A stretch of 64,000 nucleotides of DNA from an uncultured Rikenella sp. (GTDB lineage: Bacteria; Bacteroidota; Bacteroidia; Bacteroidales; Rikenellaceae): contig NZ_CAJTMN010000003.1 in assembly GCF_910577125.1 (NCBI RefSeq), positions 1-64,000 on the forward strand, given 5' to 3'. The position numbers were made by a program, and so were the translations under genes. Numbering within the stretch: position 1 is the first letter of the stretch; each line of letters begins with the position of its first letter. A model generated the notes under the pieces. That model was not told where the DNA came from. It made no database searches and was given only the letters and a program-made list of their open reading frames with translations. Shown here in pieces: positions 54,126-62,661 of the stretch.

Positions 54126-56456
54126 ATGATTCTTTTCCGGAAAAACCTCTTCGGAGTGCTGCTGGGCGGCCTCCTCGTGATCGGCACAGCCTGTCGGCGG
54201 GCCGACGACGGACGATTGCAGGCCGAAACGGGGCCGCACGATCTGGTATTCGACCGGCTGGCCGCGAGCTGGGACGAGGCGCTGCCGCTGGGGAACGCCT
54301 TCGTGGGCGAGCTGATCTGGCAGCGGGACTCGATGTTGCGGATGTCGCTCGACCGGATCGACCTGTGGGACACCCGGCCGACGGATAGCCTCTCGGGCGA
54401 CCGCTTCCGTTTCGACTGGGTCTACCGGATGTGGCAGGAGGGCCGCTACGACGCCGTGCAGCGCAAATTCGACGAACCGTACGACCGGCTGGCCGCCCCG
54501 TCCAAGATTCCGGGGGCGGCCATCGAGTTCGACGTGCGGAGCCTGGGGACGGTACGGTCGGCGCGGCTCGTGCTGGCCGACGCGCTGGCCGAGGTGGAGT
54601 GGGAGGGAGGCGCGTCGCTGCAAAGTTTCGTCAGCGCCACCGAACCGGTCGGGTGGTTCCGTTTCGAAGGGGTTACGCCGGAGGTGCTGCCCGAGGTGAT
54701 CGCCCCACGGTATAAGTTAGAGGGCGAACTGGCCGCCTCCAGCCCGGTCGGCGGGCACGACCTGCGCCGGTTAGGGTACGAACAGGGCCAGATCGAATAC
54801 GAACGGCGGACGGACGGCGGAACGATCCGCTATCGCCAGCCCGGATACGGCGATTTCTACTACGACGTCGCGGTGGAATACCGCTTCGCGGAGGGACGAT
54901 TGATCGGCGCGTGGTCGATCACCACCTCCGGGGCCGCATCGGCCGGCGAACCGGAGGCGAGCGAACTGGCGGCCGAGGCCTTGCAGCGCGGGATTCGAAA
55001 AGATTACGAGAACCACCGGAAATGGTGGGCGGAGTATTGGAACCGTTCGTCCGTCACGCTGCCGGACAAGGTACTCGAACGGCAATATGTCAACGAGATG
55101 TACAAATTCGGCTGCGTAACGCGCCGCGACTCGCCGATCATCCCGCTGCAGGGGGTCTGGACAGCTGACAACGGCCTGCTGCCGCCGTGGAAAGGGGACG
55201 TACACCACGACCTCAACACGCAGCTCAGCTATTGGCCCTGTTATACGGGCAATCACTTGGACGAGGGGTTCGGCTACCTGCAAACGCTTTGGGATCAGCG
55301 CGATGTCAACCGCGAATACACGCGGCAATACTTCGGTTGCGAGGGTCTCAACGTGCCGGGCGTGGCGACGATCGAGGGCCGTCCGATGGGCGGTTGGATA
55401 CAATATGCGCTGTCGCAGACGGTCTCGGCGTGGCTGGGGCACCATTTTTACCTGCACTGGAAATACTCGGCCGATCTGGACTTCCTGCGCGAGATGGGGT
55501 ATCCTTACCTGCGGGAGGTGGCCACGTTCCTCGAACAGATCACGGTAAAGAATGAGCAGGGAGAACGGACGTTGCGCATCAGTTCGAGTCCGGAGATCAA
55601 CGACAATACGCCTCAGGCCTGGTTCCCGACCATCACGAACTACGACCTGGCTTTGTTGCGGAGCGCGTTCCGCGAGGCGTCGGAGATGGCCGCCGCACTG
55701 GAGTTGAAAGAAGAGTCGGCACACTGGGCGGCGCTGGAGGCGGAACTGCCGCCGTTCGACCTCGATTCGACGGGCGCGCTGACCTTCGGGGCCGGACATC
55801 CGTACGTCGAATCGCACCGCCACTTTTCCAACGCGCTGGCGATCCACCCGCTCTCGCTGCTGGACGTCACACACGGAGCGGACGAGGAGCGGATCGTGCG
55901 GGCGACGATCGACCGGTTCGACGAATACGGCAGCGACTGGTGGGTCGGCTACACCTTCTGCTGGCTGGCGAACATGAAGGCCCGTGCACTGGACGGCGAG
56001 GGAGCGGCCTCGGCATTGCGGGACTTCGCCGACAGCTTCTGCCTCCCCAACACGTTCCACGCCAACGGACAGCAGAACGGCACGGGGAAGAGCAATTTCA
56101 CCTACCGTCCGTTCACGCTGGAGGGGAATTTCGCCTTTGCGGCGGGCATTCAGGAGCTGCTGCTGCAGAGTCACACAGGGATTGTGCGCATCTTTCCGGC
56201 CATACCGGCTTCGTGGCGCGACGTCTCGTTCCGCGATTTGCGGGCTCAGGGGGCTTTCCTGCTCTCGGCGACGATGACCGACGGCCGTGTAACGGAGGTA
56301 ACAGTCGACCCGACGATGGGCGGTACGCTGAAACTGGCGAATCCTTTCCCCGCAGATGCCTCACCGCATATATCAGGTGCCGTATCGGCCACGCTCGACG
56401 GCGGAGTCTGGACGATCGAGACCCGGAAGGGAGAGCCGATCCGACTTCGGCCGTAA
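54126..56456 (+). CDS. GH95-like alpha-L-fucosidase/galactosidase, lipoprotein
   Basis: 776 residues. Lipobox VIGTACRRA. GH95 layout: N-terminal beta domain (LPLGNAFVGELIWQ), (alpha/alpha)6 barrel with HHDLNTQLSYWPCYTGNHLD, SSPEINDN with the expected acid Glu, and FTLEGNFAFAAGIQELLLQS. Relative to characterised GH95 enzymes, Asn of the NxN motif is Asp (DLN) and the Asp of the IDGNF motif is Glu (LEGNF). So the substrate may differ from fucose. Paired with the GH2 gene. Confidence 0.8.
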   Translation: MILFRKNLFGVLLGGLLVIGTACRRADDGRLQAETGPHDLVFDRLAASWDEALPLGNAFVGELIWQRDSMLRMSLDRIDLWDTRPTDSLSGDRFRFDWVYRMWQEGRYDAVQRKFDEPYDRLAAPSKIPGAAIEFDVRSLGTVRSARLVLADALAEVEWEGGASLQSFVSATEPVGWFRFEGVTPEVLPEVIAPRYKLEGELAASSPVGGHDLRRLGYEQGQIEYERRTDGGTIRYRQPGYGDFYYDVAVEYRFAEGRLIGAWSITTSGAASAGEPEASELAAEALQRGIRKDYENHRKWWAEYWNRSSVTLPDKVLERQYVNEMYKFGCVTRRDSPIIPLQGVWTADNGLLPPWKGDVHHDLNTQLSYWPCYTGNHLDEGFGYLQTLWDQRDVNREYTRQYFGCEGLNVPGVATIEGRPMGGWIQYALSQTVSAWLGHHFYLHWKYSADLDFLREMGYPYLREVATFLEQITVKNEQGERTLRISSSPEINDNTPQAWFPTITNYDLALLRSAFREASEMAAALELKEESAHWAALEAELPPFDLDSTGALTFGAGHPYVESHRHFSNALAIHPLSLLDVTHGADEERIVRATIDRFDEYGSDWWVGYTFCWLANMKARALDGEGAASALRDFADSFCLPNTFHANGQQNGTGKSNFTYRPFTLEGNFAFAAGIQELLLQSHTGIVRIFPAIPASWRDVSFRDLRAQGAFLLSATMTDGRVTEVTVDPTMGGTLKLANPFPADASPHISGAVSATLDGGVWTIETRKGEPIRLRP

Positions 56457-56494
56457 GACTGACAGAGACTCCGCCACAGCTCTTTGTCAACAAA

Positions 56495-56537
56495 TCGTCG
56501 GTAGTTTTGCGCCTCTTTGTCGCAAAACTACCGACGA
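56495..56537. terminator. Bidirectional terminator between convergent GH95 and GH2 genes
   Basis: 16-bp arms TCGTCGGTAGTTTTGC / GCAAAACTACCGACGA with a short loop, then TTTTCGTTT on the plus strand. It lies between genes that converge. Confidence 0.75.
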
Positions 56538-56624
56538 TTTTCGTTTCTCCCCGGCGGGAACCGAGAGCCAGCCTTTCGAGCAAAGATTCGCTCTAATCGA
56601 TCGAACGTTCCCAACCGCCTCCGA

Positions 56625-59381
56625 TCACTGGTTCAACAACTGCCGGATCGCCTCCTGTGCTTCGGCGTCCGACTCCGCCTCTCCGTCTCCGGACGATCCG
56701 AACAGGGCATCCAACCGGGAAACAGACACCTCGGCTGCCGGACGGAAAGCCTCCGAAGCCACATACCGACCGACAGAATGCAAAAGCTGACGCGTAGCCG
56801 GTCGGTTTTCGACATCCGTTCTGTCGTCCACGCACAACACGAACAGCCTCCCCGCTCCGACCTGCGCTTCAAACGCAACGCCGAGCTTCCGGTTCACCTC
56901 GTATGTATCAATGCTCTGAATAACGGGCGTCAGCCCGTCGAACCCGGTCAAATCCAGCGCCGTCGCATGGTTCAGCACATCGGTCCACTGCCAGTCGGCA
57001 TAATACGACGTCGGGAAATCGGTAAAGGCAGGATGGTCATGGTCGATCAGCGTACCGACGATCATCGGCGCCCAGTCGAACATCACCGGATTCCAGAAAT
57101 GCCCCGTGAAACGGGTCTTCCTGCCGTTCGTCTTTTCCGGCACGAACAGGACGCTCTTCCCCTCCGCCAAAGCCTGCCGGGCCTCGTTCCAGTCCGACAG
57201 ACGCAGATACTCCGGCTGCCGAGCCGTCCGGGCCTCCTCCGGATAGACCCAGATGTCCCATTCGTTGTGCAGCCCGTCTTCCAGCGAGGCATGGAGAGTG
57301 TACTTGCCGGCGGAATCGATGCTGTTCAGCGGCACCTCCACAAACGCCAGCGAATCGACGGACGAAGGACGAACAGCGCCATGCTTCAGTTTCCCTGCAA
57401 CAACCACTCTTTGTGTTTCGTCCACGAGCTTCCAGGAAAGCCGTCCACGGGGAAGTGTCCGCTCTCCATAGTGGTAGAGCTGGAACTTCACCGGAAAACG
57501 TTCGCTGTTCCCATAGACGCGCTTCGGAAAGCGGGCCAACAACACCCGCGGACCGCACGACTCGCGGAACCGCTCCGGTTCGACCAGCCCCTTGCTCTCC
57601 CAGAACGGGTTCAGAATCCCGACGAAGGCACTCCCCTGTCCCGGGAAATCAGCCAGTCCGAGCAACTGGAACCCTCCGGAATTGGCCGTCCGCAACAACG
57701 CCTCGTTCACCTCCTTGTACTGCAAGACGGTGTGCGCTCCGGTCGCCCGAAAAAAATCATCGGCCTGATGCAACATACCGTTCCGCGCCAGCCGCTCACG
57801 GAAAAGGTGGAAATTACGCGGTTCGAGCACTCCGTCGTATCTCTCCATCTCTCCGAAGTCGGGATACATACACCGCTGTCCCGTCTCATGGGCGATCACA
57901 GGCACGTCGATATCCGAAGCCTCGGCCAGGTCCCAGTCGGTCGACGGCCGCCCTTCGTAGACCGTGATCCATCCTTTGCTCGAAACGTGGGAAACGTAGA
58001 ACTGATCGCTTTCGACATGAGTTCGGGCCGTCGAGGCCGAATATAACCGACGGGGGTCATACGCCCGCGCCTTCTTCACCAGATCCTCCAACACCGCAAA
58101 ATCTCCCTCGTTTTCATTTCCGTTGCAAAAGAGAACGAACGACGGATGGTTGCCGTACTCGTCCAGAATGGCGAACATCTCACGTTCGAAGAAGTCGCGC
58201 CGGGCGGGATATCGGCCGACATCCTTGATCCACATGGGGAGTTCGACCTGAAGGTAGAGTCCGATCCGGTCGGCCGCCTCGAACGCGGCCCGGGGCGGGC
58301 ACCACGAATGGAAACGCACGTGGTTCATCCCGTACTCCCTGACCGTACGGAAGATCCGTTCCCACTCCTGCGGATCGGTCGACGGATAACCGGTTTTCGG
58401 AAAGACGGCGCAATCCAGCACGCCGCGCAAATGGATATCCCGCCCGTTGATCCGCACATGATGCCTCCCCTGCTCCACGGTACGGAAACCGAACGGGGTC
58501 GAACACGTGTCTCTCTCACCCTCCGCATCCAGCACGGCCCGAAGCGTATAGATCGGTTGCGCGAATTCGTCCCATCGCTCTGCCGCGCGGGTCAGTTTCA
58601 GATTCAGGGTCAGCGTATCCGCCGGCCCGGACAGCGTTTTCCGGCAGGCCGAACGATGAACGATCGCTCCATCCGGCCCTTCGATCTCGATTTCGACCCG
58701 ACCGGCCACCGGTCGGGCCACCCGGAAGACAAACCGGGCTTCGACCTCATCGTCCCGGGTCGTTATTCGGGTGTGCTGAAAGGAGCTGGGAGAATAGGCT
58801 TTCAGCGCGATTTCGCCCACAATCCCGTTCCAGTTCGTCTGGGTATGCTCCGTCGTGCCGTGGTTCCAATGATCCATCGGATATTTCAGCCGGTTGTCCA
58901 CACACAAAGTCAGCGTATGTACGCCAGGGGTCAAACGGTCGGTCAGCACGAATCGGTTCGGGGTCGAGAGCCGCTCATCCACCCCTGCCGGTTTTCCGTC
59001 CACATAAACAGCAGTCTCCCAATGGCACCGCTCCAGCTCCAGCACGATCTCCCGACCGTTCCAAGCCTGCGGTATCACCACCTCGCGCTGATACCAGGCC
59101 GCTCCGCAATATTCGAACCGGCGGGAGAGGCGGTCGACATGAGCCGCCGTGTTCAAGACCCCCTTTCCGGCTTCGTCCGTCGAACCGGGCAGACGGATCG
59201 TCTCGGTCAGCTTGCTCAGATACAACTCCGATCCGGGCGTTTTACCGAACGCCATCGGATCTGCCTGAAAACGCCAGAAACCCGACAAGTCTATCCGGTC
59301 GATTTCTCCGGCACGGAGAGAAGCGGGCAGATAAATCAAGAAAGCGGCGAATGCCTGAAAGAGAACGTGCTTAGCCATCAT
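56625..59381 (-). CDS. GH2-family glycosidase, exported
   Basis: 918 residues with a signal peptide (QAFAAFLIYLPASLRAGE). GH2 domains: sugar-binding (WRFQADPMAFGKTPG ... DERLSTPNRFVLTDRL), Ig-like, TIM barrel with HLRGVLDCAVFPKTG, MNHVRFHSWCPPRAAFEAAD, acid/base Glu in VLFCNGNENEGD (usual GNE), nucleophile Glu in VPVIAHETGQRCMYPD. The C-terminal ~300 residues form extra domains. Substrate not readable: beta-galactoside or beta-glucuronide-like. Divergent from an AraC-type activator gene. Confidence 0.85.
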   Translation of the reverse strand: MMAKHVLFQAFAAFLIYLPASLRAGEIDRIDLSGFWRFQADPMAFGKTPGSELYLSKLTETIRLPGSTDEAGKGVLNTAAHVDRLSRRFEYCGAAWYQREVVIPQAWNGREIVLELERCHWETAVYVDGKPAGVDERLSTPNRFVLTDRLTPGVHTLTLCVDNRLKYPMDHWNHGTTEHTQTNWNGIVGEIALKAYSPSSFQHTRITTRDDEVEARFVFRVARPVAGRVEIEIEGPDGAIVHRSACRKTLSGPADTLTLNLKLTRAAERWDEFAQPIYTLRAVLDAEGERDTCSTPFGFRTVEQGRHHVRINGRDIHLRGVLDCAVFPKTGYPSTDPQEWERIFRTVREYGMNHVRFHSWCPPRAAFEAADRIGLYLQVELPMWIKDVGRYPARRDFFEREMFAILDEYGNHPSFVLFCNGNENEGDFAVLEDLVKKARAYDPRRLYSASTARTHVESDQFYVSHVSSKGWITVYEGRPSTDWDLAEASDIDVPVIAHETGQRCMYPDFGEMERYDGVLEPRNFHLFRERLARNGMLHQADDFFRATGAHTVLQYKEVNEALLRTANSGGFQLLGLADFPGQGSAFVGILNPFWESKGLVEPERFRESCGPRVLLARFPKRVYGNSERFPVKFQLYHYGERTLPRGRLSWKLVDETQRVVVAGKLKHGAVRPSSVDSLAFVEVPLNSIDSAGKYTLHASLEDGLHNEWDIWVYPEEARTARQPEYLRLSDWNEARQALAEGKSVLFVPEKTNGRKTRFTGHFWNPVMFDWAPMIVGTLIDHDHPAFTDFPTSYYADWQWTDVLNHATALDLTGFDGLTPVIQSIDTYEVNRKLGVAFEAQVGAGRLFVLCVDDRTDVENRPATRQLLHSVGRYVASEAFRPAAEVSVSRLDALFGSSGDGEAESDAEAQEAIRQLLNQ

Positions 59382-59473
59382 GATCGCACACAGATTTGAT
59401 GGATGGTTCCGATGCGAAAAAAGCGGAAATCACCAACCGACACAATGTAAATTCACCACGATAAGATGTATAA

Positions 59474-59504
59474 TTTCTCGATCTGTAACGAAACGCTACC
59501 TTTG
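59474..59504 (+). promoter_or_regulatory. Promoter of the AraC-type gene at 59526
   Basis: TTTC at 59474-59477 (3 of 4 bases of the -33 box) and TACCTTTG at 59497-59504 with a 19-bp spacer, ~20 bp before the start codon. The 140-bp intergenic region also serves the divergent GH2 gene. Confidence 0.65.
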
Positions 59505-59525
59505 CGGAAGTAAACACACTCTCCG

Positions 59526-60398
59526 ATGGAACAGAAAAAAGACGGATTCAGAGGCGAACGGGCAATTATCCTGCCACAGCCGCTGACAGAACAACTCGCC
59601 CAAAACGAAATCACTCGTCTGCTCCACATCACCGACATCGGATACTACCCCGAAGCAGCCGGCCATTTCCGCGAGCGAAAACAAGGCGCCATGCAAAATA
59701 TATTGATTTACTGCACCGACGGAGAAGGACGGTTCGAGGTGGAAGGCAAAGCATATCGGGTGAGCCGGGAGCAGTTTTTCATCATCGAAGCGGGCAAAAG
59801 CCACCTCTACACTGCTGCACCACACTACCCGTGGAGCATCTACTGGCTCCACTTCGCGGGCGACATGAGTTCCCTGTTCCGTTCCCATTACAACCGTCCG
59901 TACACCCTCGATGCCACACGACACGACGACCGGATCCGGCTGTTCGAAGAGATATACCGCCATCTCGATACAGGCTACCAGATCGACCACCTGCAATACG
60001 CCGCCCTCTGCCTGTGGCACCTGCTGGGTTCTTTTCTGTGCGGCCCGCAACTCCGCGACCTGCACGATCTCCGCCCCAACGACGCCGTCCAACGTGCGAT
60101 CGGATTCATGAAAGAGCACCTCGAAAAGCGGACGACTCTCAAAGAGATCGCCTCCCATGTCGGTTATTCTGCCTCGCACTTCGGCCAGTTGTTTCTCCAC
60201 AAAACCGGCTACTCACCTCTGCACTATTTCAATCAGCTGAAGATTCAGCACGCTTGTTCATTACTCGATTTTTCAGATCTAAAGATCAAAGAGATCGCCT
60301 ATCGGCTCGGTTTCTACGACCCGTACCATTTTTCCAAAGTATTCCTCAAACAGATGGGCGAATCGCCGAGAACATATCGGAATCAGCGCAAAGGATAA
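59526..60398 (+). CDS. AraC-family regulator with cupin sensor domain
   Basis: 290 residues. AraC_binding cupin at ~30-130 (LIYCTDGEGRFEVEGKAYRV, YPWSIYWLHFAGDM). C-terminal HTH_18: LKEIASHVGYSASHFGQLFL ... LKIKEIAYRLGFYDPYHFSK. RhaS/AraC type, usually activates a sugar-use gene; the divergent GH2 gene is the obvious target. Its stop codon is followed after only 4 bp by cassette 12. Confidence 0.9.
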   Translation: MEQKKDGFRGERAIILPQPLTEQLAQNEITRLLHITDIGYYPEAAGHFRERKQGAMQNILIYCTDGEGRFEVEGKAYRVSREQFFIIEAGKSHLYTAAPHYPWSIYWLHFAGDMSSLFRSHYNRPYTLDATRHDDRIRLFEEIYRHLDTGYQIDHLQYAALCLWHLLGSFLCGPQLRDLHDLRPNDAVQRAIGFMKEHLEKRTTLKEIASHVGYSASHFGQLFLHKTGYSPLHYFNQLKIQHACSLLDFSDLKIKEIAYRLGFYDPYHFSKVFLKQMGESPRTYRNQRKG

Positions 60399-60402
60399 AA
60401 TC

Positions 60403-60585
60403 GCCCCGGGCTACTGCGGCGCAGACTCGGGCGATCCGGTGAGCGTTGGCAACAATGGAAGCAGTTGGTCGTCCGCTGTCAGCGAGACCCTTGGAGTGTT
60501 CTTGGCCTTCCACACGCAGGATCTCTACCCCAGCTACGCGAACAACCGCGGCCACGGTCTTCAGTTGCGTTGCCTCTCGGAATAA
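60403..60585 (+). pseudogene. Variable C-terminal cassette 12
   Basis: 60 codons plus stop, APGYCGADSGDPVSVG to GLQLRCLSE; core GSSWSSAVSETLGVFLAFHT. Begins 4 bp after the AraC stop codon. Shares TQDLYP with cassette 3 and SGDPVSVG with cassette 16. Confidence 0.8.
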
Positions 60586-60596
60586 ACGGGACACCC

Positions 60597-60785
60597 GCCC
60601 CGGGCTTACGCTATCATGACACGGGCGCACTGGATCAACCCGGCTACGGAGGAGTCTTATGGTCGGCTTCGGCGGTTAATAATAGTACTTATGCCTGGCG
60701 TCTGGTATTTGGTGCAACGAACCTGCTTGCCTCATATGCGAGCAATCGTGGTGACGGTTTTCTGTTGCGTTGCCTCTCGGAATAA
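60597..60785 (+). pseudogene. Variable C-terminal cassette 13 (divergent subtype)
   Basis: 62 codons plus stop, APGLRYHDTGALDQPG to GFLLRCLSE; core VLWSASAVNNSTYAWRLVFG. 11 bp from cassette 12. Same subtype as cassette 2. Confidence 0.8.
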
Positions 60786-60915
60786 ACGGGGGGCGAGGCG
60801 GCCTTAGCGATGCGCAAGCATCGCTCCGTCCCGCCGGGGTCACCCGGACGCCGCCCGCGAAGGGCAGTTCTATCCTGTTGGGGTAGAGGCTGCCATTTCG
60901 GAGTGCCCGAAGGCA

Positions 60916-60990
60916 CCGCGCCGACGCCTTGAAAGGCGATTCAACTATTTCGGCGATGAGCCGAAAGAGAATGAATCGCCCGGCGCGCGG
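60916..60990. repeat. Family A hairpin, copy 12
   Basis: CCGCGCC/GGCGCGCGG outer arms; inner GGCGATTCA/TGAATCGCC and TTTCGGC/GCCGAAA. Preceded by GGAGTGCCCGAAGGCACC, a module also next to cassette 14. Confidence 0.75.
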
Positions 60991-61011
60991 AGAAAACCCG
61001 ATTGACCAGTC

Positions 61012-61198
61012 GGGGAAAAGCCCGTTTTACCTAACGTCGTTCGGCTATCTATCTTTGGGTTCTGTATCAATCTCTTTTCTTTGTTCCGCTTGGGCCGCGG
61101 GGGCCCCTACTTTCTACTATGTGGTAGAAAGTAGGCAAAGAGCACATTCAAGGGGGACTTACATCCCCCTTGAAAATCCCCCGGCGATTCTTTTAAGG
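61012..61198 (+). repeat. R1 repeat, copy 2 (inverted relative to copy 1)
   Basis: Near-identical to 30511-30696 but in opposite orientation. Starts at GGGGAAAAGCCCGTTTTACC and ends at GATTCTTTTAAG. Confidence 0.75.
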
Positions 61199-61232
61199 TA
61201 GACACGGCCATCTCGGAGTGCCCGAAGGCACC

Positions 61233-61415
61233 GCCCCGGGCTTCCACCGTCGGGATACGGGCGCACTGGGCAACGTCGGCCACAGCGGTTGCAACTGGTC
61301 TTCAACGGTCAGCAGTACCTATGGCATGGGCTTGAGTTTCGACGTGACGTGGCTCGATCCCAGCTACGCGAACAGCCGCGCCTACGGTTTTCAGTTGCGT
61401 TGCCTCTCGGAATAA
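61233..61415 (+). pseudogene. Variable C-terminal cassette 14
   Basis: 60 codons plus stop, APGFHRRDTGALGNVG to GFQLRCLSE; core GCNWSSTVSSTYGMGLSFDV, then TWLDPSYANSRAYGF. The start RRDTGALG resembles cassette 2. Confidence 0.8.
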
Positions 61416-61435
61416 ACAGAAGAGACCAACACCCC

Positions 61436-61625
61436 GCCCCGGGCTTCCGCGAGAGAGCCAATGGTGAGCTGAGCTACGTCGGCAACTACGGATTCAGCTA
61501 CTCGTCGTCGGTGAGCGGCAGCAACGGGATGTACTTGGATTTTAACGTGACGCACCTTTATTCCAGTATTCCAGCTTCGCGTACCCTCGTGGCTACGGTC
61601 TTCAGTTGCGTTGCCTCTCGGAATA
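61436..61625 (+). pseudogene. Variable C-terminal cassette 15, frameshifted
   Basis: 190 bp, one base more than a whole number of codons. Frame reads APGFRERANGELSYVG, then GFSYSSSVSGSNGMYLDFNV as in cassette 10, but after HLYSSIPASRT the frame is lost. The conserved RGYGLQLRCLSE ending is in another frame. The indel lies near 61560-61592. Confidence 0.8.
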
Positions 61626-61638
61626 AACGGAACACCCC

Positions 61639-61818
61639 GCCCCGGGCTTCCGCGATTCGAGCTCGGGCGATCCAGTGAGCGTCGGCTACGGGTACAGCTG
61701 GTCTTCGACGGTCAGCAGTTCCAATGGCATGTACTTGGATTTCGGCGTGATTTGGTTCAATCCCAGCAGCGTGCTCAGCCGTGGCCTCGGTCTTCAGTTG
61801 CGTTGCCTCTCGGAATAA
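61639..61818 (+). pseudogene. Variable C-terminal cassette 16
   Basis: 59 codons plus stop, APGFRDSSSGDPVSVG to GLQLRCLSE; core GYSWSSTVSSSNGMYLDFGV. 13 bp from cassette 15 with the junction ACACCCCGCCCCGGGC. Confidence 0.8.
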
Positions 61819-61976
61819 ACGGAGAGAGCTCTTGCGGCTCGCGGAGCCGCGCGGGCCGCAAACCTCCCCCAGCGGGAGGGACGCACAACGTCTTCTACTG
61901 GTAGCCTCTACCCCCCCAGACCGAGGCCGGCGCCCCAAAGGGTCGTAAAAGTTCGACCCAAGTCGTCTGCCGGTTC

Positions 61977-62023
61977 GGGCTACGCGCTCCCCGGGTGGAG
62001 TCGAAGGCCCAGCGCGCAGACCC
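61977..62023. repeat. Family C hairpin, copy 3
   Basis: GGGCTACGCGCT and AGCGCGCAGACCC; slightly diverged from copies 1 and 2. Confidence 0.55.
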
Positions 62024-62295
62024 GGCGATTCTGCGAATCGCGCTACGTCTCAGCCCAACGCAATCCGGCGCCAGCGGAGACGCAATCAAGCCCGTGAAGA
62101 TTGCAGTCCTCCGCCTGCCGGGGCGTCGGACTGCGCGACCCTAAAGGGTCGCACCAGCTAAAAACAAAGCACGACCAACAGCACAGCCCATGTTTCCGCC
62201 CCAAGCGCAGCGCGAAAACCGCAACTGGTTTTCGCGCAAGGAGAACAGTCACAGCCCAAAGCACCGCCCCCGTGTCCGCCTCACTGCGGCTCCGC

Positions 62296-62381
62296 TGTCT
62301 GCCGTCGCCCGCTGGGATTTCATCTCGGTTTTACTCACCGCAAAACGAGCGAAATCCCTCCTTTAAGCGGGCGGGCGACGG
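62296..62381. repeat. Family B hairpin, copy 3
   Basis: CGTCGCCCGC/GCGGGCGACG arms and GGGATTTC/GAAATCCC inside, like 34402-34471. Confidence 0.7.
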
Positions 62382-62393
62382 TATCAAGTTAAG

Positions 62394-62470
62394 TCCGCGC
62401 GCCTTGGGGAAATCTTGTCAAAACGCATAAGTGCATTTTGACGTTTTCCCTCCTAAGGCGTCGGCGCGCG
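62394..62470. repeat. Family A hairpin, copy 13
   Basis: CGCGCGCC outer arms; inner TCAAAACGCA/TGCATTTTGA. Inner type as copies 2 and 4. Confidence 0.7.
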
Positions 62471-62661
62471 GTCGAGCTTCAACTGGCCTCGGGCCGGCCG
62501 GGCCCCACGTCCCGTGGACGGGCAAAACTGCGTTTTGCTGCGGCAGCCTCTACCCTCGTCTCTGCTCGCGCGCCTCACGCTCCGCAAAGACTTATTCATG
62601 CGCGCAGCGGCTGCCCTACCCTCGCAAATCCACGAAAAACCGAACCGGCCGCCGCTCCCGA

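Larger units (their letters stand above)
61819..62661. other. Gene-free mosaic of repeat modules before fhs
   Basis: Holds a family C hairpin (61977), a family B hairpin (62296), a family A hairpin (62394), the GGCCCCACGTCCCGTGGACG module and GGCAGCCTCTACCC. No credible gene in any frame. Order of modules differs from the 34-kb and 48-kb blocks. Confidence 0.7.
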
